The notes: generated from the sequence alone by a model not told the origin. A stretch of DNA of 43,669 nucleotides from Micractinium sp. NFX-FRZ (GCA_029339195.1 JAPTJF010000468.1:3765-47433); one strand, 5' to 3'; counted from the first letter of the stretch, positions 22,341-32,588 are shown. A program made the numbers and translations.

Positions 22341-23760
22341 GCGGCAGCACTGCAGCCCTTGGCTGCAGCCCAAGCCTAAGGTTAAGTGTCCCACGCACCC
22401 TGTTTTGATTAGGCGGCCTGCCCACATGCTGCCACTGCCCTCCCCGTTATCAGCACTTCCCCAAGCCTCCCCCTTCTTTGCAATCTGCCCATACCGTTGC
22501 GCACCTGCTATGTTTTCTTGGCCTGCCCACTTACTGCCTCTGCCCTGCCCTTTATCACCCCTTGCCCAAGCGTCCCCTTTCTCTGCAAGCTGCCCATACC
22601 ATTGCGCACCTGCTATGTTTTCCTGCTCCTCCATCACTTGAGACCTCCTCGCCTGTCTTCCCGCTAGCCTTTGTGTCAGCGGACCTGTTGTGCCACGTTC
22701 AACCTGTTTGCCGATTTCTTTCTGTCTTCTCCTCTTGCCTGTGTGTTGCACCTTGCTGCTGCCTGCCACTCAGCGGCTCAGGTGGTGCCTGCTTTAGATA
22801 GGCTGCACCCGCGGCTGCCAATGTTTGTCCCGCATTTTTATTGATGCTTGCTGCGCCGCTTGCCTGGCAGTTATCGCATCCGTGTGACCGTGCAATTATG
22901 GACCCTGTGTATGTGTCATCAGTGGATGGCCACCGGAGGTGTATGCATGCAGCAGGTGGGAAGGTCTCGCTGCAGCTACGCCAGGCGTGAGCGCCGCCAG
23001 GCCTGCCATGCACAGCGTGCGCCGCCATGAAATGCATGCATGCAACGGGCTTGGAACACTGTATGCTTCTTTTGATCTAAGTGCGAGCGCCGCGCTTGAT
23101 TATTGTCGTGCTGACCATGAATTTGAGTGTCAGGCAGGCGGGCAAGGCATTTATGGCACAGTGCAGGCGCCGACACGGTATGCTTGCCCATGGCGGTGTG
23201 CAATAGCTGACACGCATCTCGGTCGAACTGCACGCAGCATCAACCACGCAGGAGAGGGGGGCGGGCTGGAGCGAGGTGCCCTGCAGCAGCTGCCAGTGCC
23301 GGCGGCAGCTGCCGGCCTGTTGGCGGTTGGTGCTTGGTGCCGGCTGAAACACCAACCTCCCTCCCTTGCCCAGCGTTCCGCTTGCAGGTAAATTGGCGCT
23401 GCATTCCTCAACTGTTAGGAGTTGCAGAGGAGTCTCTCCCTGCTGCGACCTGCTGCCAGCTGGCTTTCCGCGTGCTCCCGGTCTCCTGGGTTTCTAGGCT
23501 TCCACAAGCGCTCATGCTGCTATATCAGGCCGCCGCTCCCCGAATTGGCCGGTCCATCTGCGGGCGCCGCCCATCCTGCAGATTGCGCGCTTCCACTCGC
23601 TTTCGGCCCCTGCAGCCCACCAGCACAGCTGGTAGGGCGCAGCTCGACATTGCACCGAGAATCCGAGGCGACGCCGCAGCCAGCCCGCAGGGCGCCAGGC
23701 AGCACGAGCGGCACCAGGGACCTGCCACTGGCTGCCGCCAGCGGTGGCGGGCGGCCGGCC
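22341..23760. other. Intergenic region between the RING gene and GH16 gene
   Basis: No coding exon is supported. It contains a two-copy tandem repeat near the left end; otherwise only presumed 3' UTR, promoter and 5' UTR. Confidence 0.4.
22411..22625 (+). repeat. Two-copy tandem repeat (about 105 bases) in the RING-gene 3' UTR
   Basis: Segments about 22415-22519 and 22521-22625 share cctgcccac..ctgcc..tgccc, tatcac/tatcag, and end with gcccatacc.ttgcgcacctgctatgtttt. Identity is about 80 percent by eye. Confidence 0.75.
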
Positions 23761-26700
23761 ATGGGGCATGCCGGCGGCACGCCACTTTTCCCACTCCTGC
23801 CCCAAGCCTCCCTGCTACTCCTCTTGATCACCACAGCATCGGCGTGCCAGCCTCCGCATGAAATCCAGCTCTCAGCCGTAGGGCAAGTGCTCGCCGCCCC
23901 TGGCGGCCCGACCCCAGGCGCTGGCAACCGCCTGCTCCTTGCCAGCAACCCGGCAGCGGCACAGCCCCAAGGCACCACTTGCACCGCCGGAGACTGCTGC
24001 GCCGACCTGTGCTTTGCCCAGGCCAACCCAAACGTAGCACTGGGAGTCTCTTTCCAGGCGTTCAACCCCTCCTGCACCACTGGCGGGCTGGGCTGCCTAG
24101 CAGACCGCAGCGGCTGCCGCTTCTGCCGCCTGGCCGACTCTGCAAGGGAGCCACACCTGCCGGTCTGCCCTGCCTGCGTGTGTGCGCACTACCGGCTGGC
24201 GCCCGCCAAGTGTGATGCAGGGCGGCAGGGTGTGCCACCTCACCCGCCGCCGCCCAAACTGTCCAGGTGCGTGGCGGGTGGCTCAGACATGTGGGCAACC
24301 AGGCTTTTCTTTGCAGGAGCTGTAAGATTCTCCAAGCAGCCGCAGCAATCTGGTTGTGTCTCCACAGCTGACTGTTGTAACTGGGATGATCATCTGCTCC
24401 CCCCCATCCTGCACCACTACCTGACATGCCGCCCCTTGCCCCCACGCTGTGCAGCTCCTCGCCCCCGCCTCTCCCCCGCCCCACCACGGGCCTGTGCGCC
24501 TCCCTCTCTGCCGGCGGGGACTGCTGCGCCGACTTCTGCTTCTCTCAAGCCAACCCCAACCTAGGGGTGGGAGTCTCGTTCCTGGGGTTCAACCCCACCT
24601 GCACCACTGGAGGCCTGGGCTGCCTGGCCTCCCAAAACGGCTGCCGCCTCTGCCGCCTGGCAGACTCTGCAAGGGAGCCCCACCTGCCGGTGTGCCCCGC
24701 CTGCGTGTGTGCACACTACCGGCTGGCGCCCGCCAAGTGTGACCCCGAGGGCCGAGCCCTGCTGACCGTTACTCAGCAGCCTTCATCAACTGCGCCCTCG
24801 CCCTCCCCGCCGCCGCCACCACGGGCTGCCCCTCCACCGCCCATCCGTCGCCCGCCAGTTCGGCGCCCCCTTCCGCCCGCTCCGCCGCTGCCGCCACGTC
24901 CCTTCTCTCGAACTCTCCCACCACCACCGCGCCCGCCTCATCGCCCACCCCCAAGGCGCTCCCCTCCTCCTCCTCCGCCCCGCCCTGCCCCTCCACTGCT
25001 TCGCCCCCCTCCTCCTTTGCCGCCGCGCCGCCCCCCTCCCCCTCCGCCCCGCCCTTCACCTCCTCCCCAACCGTCACCACCACCACCACCCCGCCCTTCC
25101 CCACCCTACCCACCACCCCACCCAACACCTCCCCCTCCGCCCCGGCCCTCGCCTCCCGCTCCGCCCCTCCCATCACCCCCCACCCCACCTCCCCGCCATC
25201 CACCCCCTTCCCCGCCCCAGCTCTCCCCACCTCCTCCACCTCCCCGCCCTTCACCACCCCCGCCAGCACCCTCCAGCACCCCACCTCCCCTGCCCCCACC
25301 CTCGTCGCCTCCCCCACCACCGCCATCGCCTCCTCCCACACCTCCGCTGCCGCCCCCTCCCCGGCCCCAACCGCCGCCTGCCAGCAGCCCGCCTCCGCCT
25401 CCTCCTGGCGCGATTTATTGGGGAGAGCCCATCCTTGTCTCCACCTTTACTAGTGGATCCCTGAACCGCTCTCTCTTCGATGTTGAGCAAGACTGCTGGG
25501 GTGGCGGCAACGGTGAGGGGAGCGCAGGGGGTGCATGCGAGGCCAGGGCAGGGCACGCTGCATATGCGTGCAGGGGCAGCAGCCGTGCCGTGTACGTGCG
25601 GCACTCTCCGCCCCCGCATGAGTGCAGGCTGTGCCCTCCCTGACCTGCCTTGCCCCCTTCATCTGCACCCCTCTGTTGCTCCCACCTCGTTGGAACACGG
25701 TCCCAGCATCCACACATGTCTGCGCCGCACCATCCACCCTTACCATTAGGGACAGCACCACTGCTACTCCAACCAGCCCCGAGCCCTGAGGGCTGAGCGG
25801 CTCTTCGTGTGAAATCAAGCTTTATGGTGTGAATCTCAATGCCTGCCAGTGTGCCTATCCGTTCCCATCTCATTGCAGGGGAGCACCAGTGCTACGTGGA
25901 CCGCCCTGAGAACTTGAGGGTGGAGGGCGGGCGGCTGGTGCTGGAGGCGCGGCGGGGAGACTGGGCGGGCACGGTGCAGGTGTGGGGGGCTGCGCGTGTG
26001 TGTGTGTGTGTGTGCGGTATTGTGCATGGATAAGAGATAGGTGCACACAGGGCGGGTGGTGTGCAGCTGTGCAGGGGGCTGGTCTGGCCAAATGTGCGCA
26101 ACAGGGTGGTGAGCAGCGGCAATTGGCAGGGGCGGTGCAGGTGCACATGGTCGGGCAGCGGCTTGCGCATGGTGTCCATGCAGCTGTACAGGGGGTGGCA
26201 GCCCTCAGCTTGCGGTCCCATGGAGCACCACACCTCCCTTGCCAGCCGCCTCCCACCTGCCCGCCAACTAGTCTCCCCCACTCACCGCTTGCCCTCACGC
26301 TGACCCGCCCCCCTGTTCTTCTGCCCCACATGCTCATCCTGCCTCGGCCCGCCTGCAGGCCTGCACCCGCCCCTGGGACGCCTGGTCATGCACCGCTGCC
26401 AAGCTCACCACCCTGCCCCACCTGCACCCCCGCTTCCCATTATCCCGACCCCCTGCCTGTCCTCGCAATCAACCCATTGCAGACCTGCACCCGCCCCTGG
26501 GACGCCTGGTCCTGCACCGCCGCCAAGCCCTTCACCAGCGCGCGTCTGCGCACCAAGCTGTCGCCAGCTGGCAGCTGGCGGTACGGGCGGTTTGAGGTGC
26601 GGGCGCAGCTGCCCAAGGGCGACTTCCTGTGGCCTGCCATCTGGATGCTGCCCACCGGTAAGTGACTGCCGTGTCATTTTATACCAGCCTGAGTTTGCTT

Positions 26701-28350
26701 CTGGGCAGCTTGTGCCTGCCAGGCGGTGCCCGGCTGTTGGGTGCTGCCCAAAGGAAATGATTCAGCGGTTGTGGGATGAGCGAAAACAGCTGCCCAGGGG
26801 CGCCTTCCTCTGGCCCGCCATCTGGATGCTGCCCACCGGTGCGGGGGGTTGCTACTGCTGAGGCCAAGGGTGTATGCGTCGGTACATTGTAGTATTGAGT
26901 TGTACGCTCCTGGGGTCGGACGATGAAAAGCATGTAGCTGGCGAAGGCTTTATGAGGGGGGAGTCTGCGCTGTGTGCCTGCTGCCTGCGGCTGGCCCCAT
27001 TGCCCCAACCGGCCTTCCCGCCCTCGTCTCCCTGCCTCTCCCCTCCCCCCATTCCCTCCCTCCCTCCGCCTTCTTCTCTCCCTCTCCCGCATCCAGATGA
27101 GATCTACGGCACGTGGGCTGCCAGCGGGGAGATCGACATTTTGGAGGCCCGGGGGCAGCCCTCCCTGGCAGACACGGTAGAGGGGACGCTGCACTACGGG
27201 GCGACCTGGCCCGCCAACGCCTGGCGCAGCTCCGGGGGTGTGCGCTTCCCGGGGGTCGACTTCTCGGCAGGTGGGTGCGCATCAAGCAGCGGCCATGTGT
27301 CTGGGCGGGGTGCGTCGGCAGGCTGCAGTGAGGCGGGGGCGCGTGCTGACCCCGGCCTCGGGGCCTCTGCAACGTCCTCTCCTCTACTTTCGCTTCCCGC
27401 CAGGGAGACGAGCCCGAATGTACTGTCAAGCATAGAGCAGTATGCAAGCTATGCCTGCGGCGCAGTGCTGCTTTGGGTGTTGAGATGTACGGCAGCACCT
27501 CCCGCTTCCTTCTCCCTCCCACGCCAGGCATGCACGACTATGCGCTGGAGTGGACCTCCGACCCCGCCACCGGCCGCCCCGCCCTCATGCGCTGGCTGGT
27601 AGACGGGCAGCAGTTTCACGAGCAGGCGCTGAACATCAGCTGGAGTGTCGGCGCAGGCAGCCCGTACACGCAAGGTGGGGCGCTAGGGGTGCTGGGAGGC
27701 GGGGGACGGGGCGGGCTACTGGATGGTCTGCAGGTTCGTGGGTAAACAGGCGGTGGACAAAGCCAGCTGGAGCGTGGGCGCAGGCAGCCCTTACATGCAA
27801 GGTGGGGTGCTAAGGGGAGGGGCGGGCTGTTAGATGGCAGGCGGTGGACAAAGCCAGCGGGAGCGCGGGCGCAGGGCAGGCCGCTCATGCATGGTTGGTC
27901 CACAATGTGCAGATGAGGGTGGGGTGGGAGGCAGGGCGGGCTGCCGGCAGGACCCCTCACCTGTGTGCACTGCCGACAACCTATTGCTGCCCGTCCTCTC
28001 CCATCCTCTCGCCGCCCCTCTGCCTGCCACAGCCGGCCAGCTGCAGCCCTGCGCCCAACGCGCTCCCAGTGGATCACCCACGCTAGCAGCACGGTGTTTG
28101 ATTTCACCGTTACGTCTCACCTCCCGCCCACTGCTGCCCTCCCTTCCTGCTCTCCTCTGCAGCGGGCCAGCCGTGGGACCAGCGCTTCCACCTGATCATC
28201 AACCTGGCTGTGGGCGGCGGCTTCTTCCTGCAGGACCGCTTTGGCACGTGGAACAGCCACGCGGCGTGGGACGCCACGTCAGCGGGGTGGGCACGCCCTC
28301 GCTTCGAGATCGAGCATGTCAAGGTGTGGGCCTGGCCTCCCGCCACCTGA
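23761..28350 (+). CDS. Secreted GH16 beta-glucanase (laminarinase-like) with two Cys-rich modules and a long proline-rich linker
   Basis: GH16 enzymes retain configuration while cutting beta-1,3 or beta-1,3/1,4-glucans; here likely wall remodelling. Seven exons: 23761-24266, 24455-25512, 25879-25979, 26483-26657, 27097-27270, 27528-27674, 28163-28350, giving 782 residues. Signal peptide 1-28 with a LLLLLITTASA core. Two near-identical Cys modules (about 69-152 and 185-265) share GDCCAD.CF.QANPN, CTTGGLGCL and LPVCPACVCAHYRLAPAKC. A proline-rich linker (about 277-485, PPP/SPPP runs) is extensin/pherophorin-like. The GH16 domain fills 487-782: FLWPAIWMLP, then catalytic SGEIDILE with nucleophile E625, D627 and acid/base E630, then HDYALEWT, LIINLAVGGGFF and FEIEHVKVW. 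The start is the only ATG in frame ahead of the signal core. The Cys-module fold is not one I recognise. Confidence 0.94.
24779..25405 (+). repeat. Low-complexity proline-rich coding tract
   Basis: About 210 codons dominated by CCN proline with Ser, Ala and Arg, and strongly C-rich on the coding strand. Long open frames on the opposite strand here are artefacts of this composition. Confidence 0.9.
25995..26015 (+). repeat. (GT)n microsatellite in GH16 intron 3
   Basis: About ten GT dinucleotides lie 16 bases after the exon 3 donor. Confidence 0.85.
26357..26540 (+). repeat. Acceptor-edge duplicate before GH16 exon 4
   Basis: The exon 4 start at 26483 (cag, then TCTRPWDAWSCTAAK) has a near-copy at 26357-26412 beginning ctgcag and encoding ACTRPWDAWSCTAAK. 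Both acceptors look usable and the two starts are in the same phase. Confidence 0.8.
26590..26850 (+). repeat. Donor-edge duplicate after GH16 exon 4
   Basis: The last 60 bases of exon 4 (QLPKGDFLWPAIWMLPT plus the splice donor) recur at about 26788-26845 as QLPRGAFLWPAIWMLPT followed by ggtgcgg. Confidence 0.8.
27630..27890 (+). repeat. Donor-edge duplicates after GH16 exon 6
   Basis: The exon 6 end (SWSVGAGSPYTQ plus gtggggcgctaggg) is repeated at about 27755-27815 (SWSVGAGSPYMQ, then gtggggtgctaagg) and, more decayed, at 27838-27890. The copied block includes the first bases of the intron. Confidence 0.8.
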
Positions 28351-28489
28351 CACTTTAAACCTGATGGAAAGACAGGCTGCGAGTTTCTTTGTGTGGTGTG
28401 AGGCGCCACGTCAGCCAGCCGGCGCCGCCGCATTCGCACGGAGGCTCAAGTGGGCTGCTGTTCCCGGCGGCTTGGCCTGCCTTACAGCG

Positions 28490-28494
28490 TGTAA
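28490..28494 (+). terminator. TGTAA polyadenylation signal, GH16 gene
   Basis: TGTAA lies 140 bases past the GH16 stop. Confidence 0.6.
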
Positions 28495-28960
28495 TCAATG
28501 CCTGATGCCAATAGCAGCGGTGATCTTTTACATGTACAATGCGACTACTATCTCTTATTCTATTATCAAGCGGATAACCATACTAGACGGGGCGACAGCA
28601 CATATTAGCTGTGCCTGCCCTGTTCTTCTCATTCCCGCCCACTTCCTTTCCTACCGCACTTCACCTCACCCCACTGCCTAACCACCTTCACTTGACTCAA
28701 ATCTCACTGCTTTCATCTTGAAATTCCACATACCACCATTCATTCAAGAATGCTCCATCGCGCCCTCACCACATTTGCAAATCGCTGCATGGAGCATGGC
28801 ATCTTCGCACAAAAACGAACAACACAGCATTTGCATTACATAGTGCCTTGAATCCATGCCATATGCGCATGCGGGAAACGACAACAGCGTGCGCACAACC
28901 TCGTGCCTCGATACCATGTAATACGCGGAAAAAGCAGGTGCAGAAAGGCCGCAGGCGGGT

Positions 28961-29217
28961 GTGTAGCTGGCGGGCTGTGAGAGCACAGCGCGGCACAGCG
29001 TGGCGCTGCATCTCAGCATGCATGTTTTCATGTGCCCTTTCCCCAGAGCCTTGGACATTATCATGTGTGCTCCGCCTCTGAATACCAAGCAGCCGCCGCA
29101 GTGGCTCGCTTCTAGGGATTAGGGCCGGTGCGGGCCGGCAGCGGCGGGGCGGGTAGGGAGCGCTGGCGGCAGGCGGGGCGCCCGTTCATGCGCCCGCTTT
29201 TACCAGGGGGCAGGGCC
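28961..29217 (+). repeat. Dispersed repeat, copy A
   Basis: It shares long matches with 32321-32561 in the same orientation: gtagctggcgggct, ttggacattatcatgtgtgc, accaagcagccgcc, gtggctcgctt, and gccggtgcgggccggcagcg, ending in cgcccgcttttacca. Identity is about 80 percent with small indels. It resembles a short non-autonomous element or solo terminal repeat; no coding content is seen. Confidence 0.8.
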
Positions 29218-29589
29218 AGAGAACTGAACTATACGACTGTGGCAGCTGCTGGGAGGGGAGCAGGGTGGCTGGGGGCTGGCAAGCCATCCGCACCTTCAGA
29301 GGCACGGAATACGAGGTCCAGACATGCATCTCGCGCCCGGCAAACACCCCGCTAGTTTCGCGCTCTTTGGCATGTCTGAATTCGTGTTCATATACACTGC
29401 ACCTTTCTTGCAAGAACTGCTTTCCTTTCCACGTGCAAGGAAGAATGGCATGCCAGTGTGGTGGTTGCACTGGCGAGACTACAGGCAGGCACATGCAGGT
29501 TGGTGTTGGAGGCACACGCAGGCTGATGCATCTGATGGTGCATCGGGCCGTGCACTCCCCAAGTGTTGCTGGTCAGGCTGCGGTCAGGC

Positions 29590-30359
29590 TCAGGCCGCCT
29601 CTGTCATCCCATCAGCCGCCCGGCACAGCGCTGCCAGCATCAGGCGCTGCCGAACCCCCAGACTTCCGGCCAGCGCAGCGTTGAAGATTGGGCGCCAGGC
29701 GGAGTCCAGCACGCCCTGCGGGGCAGAGAGGGAAGGGGAGGGGAGGAAGAGCGGGGTCAGGCAAGCGGAGGGCGACAGGAGGGGTGGGCGCCAGCTGGCG
29801 GGCGCCTGCAGGCAGAGTTCCGATTGCCCTGTGGGGCTTGAAAGGGCGGGTCAGACAGGAATAGTGAGAGGGCATGATTTGGGTGGGCAGTGCAGCGCCG
29901 ACGGCGCCAGCGGAAGCATCGTGGTGTTCTGCAGGACGGCAGGAGGCGGTGGGATGTGTGGGAGGGCAGGGCAGGCGGGCGGGGGCACGGAAGGGCAGGC
30001 AAGGGACAGTGTGGAAGCATGAGCGGGGCGCCAGGCTGGAGAGGAGGACGCCCGGCAGGCGGGTGTTCGGTGGAGTTGGGGTGAGCTCAGGGGGCAGGCA
30101 AGCCGGGGGGGAGGGGGAAGGAACCTGGGGGAATTGCCCGGTCAACAGCAGGCTAGGAGCGCTTTCAGGAGCAGCTAGCGGGTCACCGAAGCCAATGTCC
30201 GGCACCCCCTGGTAGCTCAAGCACAGCGCCCAACTTCAGTGTGCAATGTCTTGGGAAGCAGTGCGCGGCTGCGGGCGCCACCGCCGGGCGCTGCAGGCTG
30301 CACTCACCTTCCGAAGCACAGCCTTCAGGCCTACGGCAGCGGCCAGGGCGCGGCTGGGG
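29590..30359 (-). CDS. Small unrecognised gene, 3' three exons (5' end not resolved)
   Basis: Three minus-strand exons join in one frame: 30308-30359 (SRALAAAVGLKAVLRK), 30125-30208 (GVPDIGFGDPLAAPESAPS..) and 29590-29715 (GVLDSAWRPIFNAALAGSLG..), ending in TGA. Donors are gtgagtg and gttcct; acceptors are ctgcag, taccag and ccgcag. The first of these exons needs two bases from an upstream exon. One possible frame, around 30630-30690, ends with a gtggtg donor in the right phase but has no clear ATG. The intron just upstream contains a long hairpin (30359-30511). I recognise no family. Confidence is moderate because exons are short, though codon choice and phase agree. Confidence 0.5.
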
Positions 30360-30511
30360 CTGCAGCCAAGGAGATGTCAGTGGACCAGCAGCGCGCGGGG
30401 CCGATATGCGAGCTCCGCGGCCAGCAGCGCCGGCGTGGGCAGCTGCTGGCCGCGGAGCTCGCAGATTGGCCCCGCGGGCTGCTGATCCACCGACATCCCC
30501 TTGGCTGCAGC
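30359..30511 (-). ncRNA. Near-perfect 70-base-arm hairpin, candidate intronic miRNA-type precursor or foldback element
   Basis: Arms 30359-30428 and 30442-30511 are reverse complements with six differences; the loop is 13 bases. Read on the minus strand (sense of the host gene) three of the six become G-U wobbles, leaving three mismatches. It lies at the 3' end of an intron, and both arms end in the ctgcag that also serves as that intron's acceptor. It could be an inverted exon-edge duplicate, a miRNA-like precursor or a small foldback element. Confidence 0.7.
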
Positions 30512-30807
30512 TGGCAGCAGGGCAGTGGTATCACCATCTGTTGGGTGAATTGAGATTTGGGCAGGTGCCATAGCAGCACGCTGTTTGTAGTGGCTGCGTG
30601 CCCAGCTGTGCTGCCTTCTGCACCACCTTGTACGGTGCTTTGTGGGGGGAGCCAAACGTAGAAGCTGTGTTGCAAGGCAACTGGCCACAGCAACAAATCA
30701 CTGTCAGGGTAAGAGCGGCGCCAAGCAGGCCAGGGCCTGCCTGCCAGGTGCAGCCCCCCACTCACATCCATCCGAGTCGGCTCGGCTGCCTGCTGCACTT
30801 ACCGGCT

Positions 30808-31497
30808 TCAGTAGTACGGGCCAGGGGGCGCCGGCGGCTGGGCCACGGGCAGGCGCTGGCCGCAGCCCTGGCAGGTCAGCCCCGTGAGCTCCTCCTCCAC
30901 ACCCTGGTCCTCGGCGGCTGCAGGTTGGCAAAGCAGGCAGTGGGAGCGCCATCTGTCAGATGGATGGGATGTGCGCATTGGCCCGCACAGGGACTGCAGC
31001 GCCAGCACTGCTGCTGCAGCGGCTGCATGTGCGTCATGCTGCCTGCTGCGCCGCTCTGTGTGACCGGTCCCTTAGTGGGGGCGCCTTAACTTGGGTGACT
31101 TCGGATTCTTTCGCGGGGCAGGGCGCATGCACATGCACTTGGGGGACACACACACACAAATGTGCCAGGGTAAGAGGAGCGAAGAGCAGGCTGCCGTCTG
31201 TCTCACCCCGAACCCTGTGCGGGGTTGGGTGCACACCCTGCCCCCACCCCTTCACTCACATGAGTCTGCAGCTGCCTGCAGCGCCTCGATCTCTGCCTCC
31301 ATGGCCCTGGTGTGCTCCTCCACTGCAGAGCCGTACTGCTGCAGCAGCTGCAGCTCCAGCTCCGGGGTGCGGGCAACCTCCGCCTGCTGCAGCTGCTGCT
31401 TCAACAGCAGCGCATTCTCTCGCGCCCGTTCTGACGCCAGACTGGCCCGCGTTGCGGCCAGCGAGCCCTCTAGCTCTGTGATGCGCTGCTCTGTCAT
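30808..31497 (-). CDS. Small coiled-coil protein with C-terminal CxxC motif (unrecognised)
   Basis: Two exons, 31260-31497 and 30808-30917, give 115 residues from ATG at 31497. Residues about 1-78 form a long amphipathic helix/coiled coil (MTEQRITELEGSLAATRASL.., ELELQLLQQYGSAVEEHTRAMEAEIEALQ). The second exon adds an acidic stretch, a TCQGCGQRLP half zinc-ribbon and a proline-rich PGPYY end. The coding exon begins after a ctgcag acceptor at 31502-31504, so a 5' UTR exon probably lies upstream, with a good gtaag donor at 31768. Only one CxxC pair is present, so metal binding would need a partner. Function unknown. Confidence 0.7.
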
Positions 31498-31768
31498 TTC
31501 TCTGCAGCACCAGCGGCGGCGGCGGCGGCGGTGGCAGCAGTGGGCGGGCGCCAGCAAACTGCGGCGCTGGCTGCGGCAGCCGGCACCGAGGCCTGCGGCC
31601 AAGCCGAGGCGCCACGCTCCCTGCACCCCTAGCGCTAGCGCCATGTCACACTGCAGCAGCACGGGCACCCTGGCGCCCGGGCGCCCGGGCGTCGCAGCCT
31701 CTAGGCTAGACACCGGGAGCCTTGGTGGAGCCCCCCCAAAGGCAGCCCATATGTGGGGGCATTCTTAC

Positions 31769-31861
31769 CTAAACGTGGAGAGCGGACGGCAGCGGAAGTG
31801 TGGAGTGGGTGGAGTCCTCGTAGATAGACGGCAGGGTGCAATCCTCTGTCCGAGCAGCCAT
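31769..31861 (-). other. Candidate 5' UTR exon with a 30-codon upstream ORF ending at the donor
   Basis: On the minus strand an ATG at 31861 opens MAARTEDCTLPSIYEDS.., which ends in TAG whose last base is immediately followed by gtaaga. If spliced to 31501, this would be an upstream ORF with its stop on the exon border. It could instead be an unrelated exon. Confidence 0.35.
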
Positions 31862-32020
31862 TCACGTGCGAGAACAAACCCCCGGAGGCACAGGTGGGTG
31901 GCTGGTTTGGATGAACGAAACCCATGCAATTCTCAGGAAGAAAGGATCCCGCATGATCCTGATCCCAGGCAATCCTTTTGGAAAGGATCCAGAATCAAAT
32001 AGGTTTGCGCGACGTGGGCA

Positions 32021-32136
32021 AGGCTTCCTTGTGCATCGTGGCTTCACTGCTGCACAGCAGGGGCCGCTGCAACCCGCCGGCGGCCGCCCACTCTGCCCTG
32101 CCGACGGGCGCCGCAGCCGCCGCACCCGCCGGTTCC
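32021..32136 (+). repeat. Dispersed repeat with an inverted copy at 34820-34945
   Basis: Shared blocks include ccggcggcggccgccca, tgccctgccgacggg and cgcccgccggtt-like ends, plus gtggcttc.ctgctg. The partner is on the opposite strand 2.7 kb away. The encoded peptide is similar too (PVGRAEWAAAGGLQR versus PVGRAKWAAAAGLQR), so an old coding or transposon-derived segment is possible. Confidence 0.65.
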
Positions 32137-32320
32137 AGGGGGTGCCGCCGCCGCGGCTGCCGCCCCCAAGAAGCCGCAGTGGCATGTAATGGGCGGCAAC
32201 CAGTGCATCCCATTCCTGCTGCATACATGTGCACCGGGCAAGGAAAGACATCTGGATCTAACCATACTGCGGGCGACGCTACCCCACGTCCTGATGCGGG
32301 TAAAATGGGAGCGCGTGTGT

Positions 32321-32561
32321 GTGTGGGTAGCTGGCGGGCTGGCACAGCATCTCAGCATGCATGCTTTGCGCGATCCGTGCCCAGAGACTTGGACATTATC
32401 ATGTGTGCTCCGCTTCTGAACACCAAGCAGCCGCCTCAGTGGCTCGCTTGTAGGGATTAGTGCCGGTGCGGGCCGGCAGCGGCGGGGCGGGTAAGAGACC
32501 GCTGGCGCCAGCGGGGCGCCCGGGAAGCCTCAAGCGCCCGCTTTTACCACGGTGCAGGGCC
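32321..32561 (+). repeat. Dispersed repeat, copy B
   Basis: Partner of 28961-29217 in the same orientation, 3.4 kb away. It shares ttggacattatcatgtgtgc, gtggctcgctt, gccggtgcgggccggcagcg and cgcccgcttttacca. Confidence 0.8.
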
Positions 32562-32583
32562 ATGCACATGACTTGCAGTTGCT

Positions 32584-32588
32584 TTACA
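32584..32588 (-). terminator. TGTAA polyadenylation signal, minus-strand ferritin
   Basis: Minus-strand TGTAA 250 bases past the ferritin stop at 32838-32840. It lies just beyond repeat copy B, so the 3' UTR ends next to the repeat. Confidence 0.5.

Larger units (their letters stand above)
28351..29589. other. Non-coding interval with a dispersed repeat
   Basis: After the GH16 3' UTR the composition becomes more AT-rich. Two short imperfect repeats with ..gtgcct.gaatccatg.. occur around 28840-28930. A dispersed element lies at 28961-29217. I see no supported gene. Confidence 0.45.

Noticed and set aside
22699..23411. Short minus-strand frames between the RING and GH16 genes
   Set aside because: No consistent splice chain, no domain-like sequence and mixed codon use; probably non-coding.
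24769..25341. Val/Gly/Glu-rich minus-strand frame
   Set aside because: Antisense of the proline-rich linker (CCN read as NGG); low complexity.
28744..29088. 114-codon minus-strand frame starting near the dispersed repeat
   Set aside because: It overlaps repeat copy A and contains short internal duplications; no family resemblance.
29100..29217. Possible tRNA-like or SINE promoter fold in repeat copy A
   Set aside because: I could not find convincing A and B boxes or a cloverleaf by eye.
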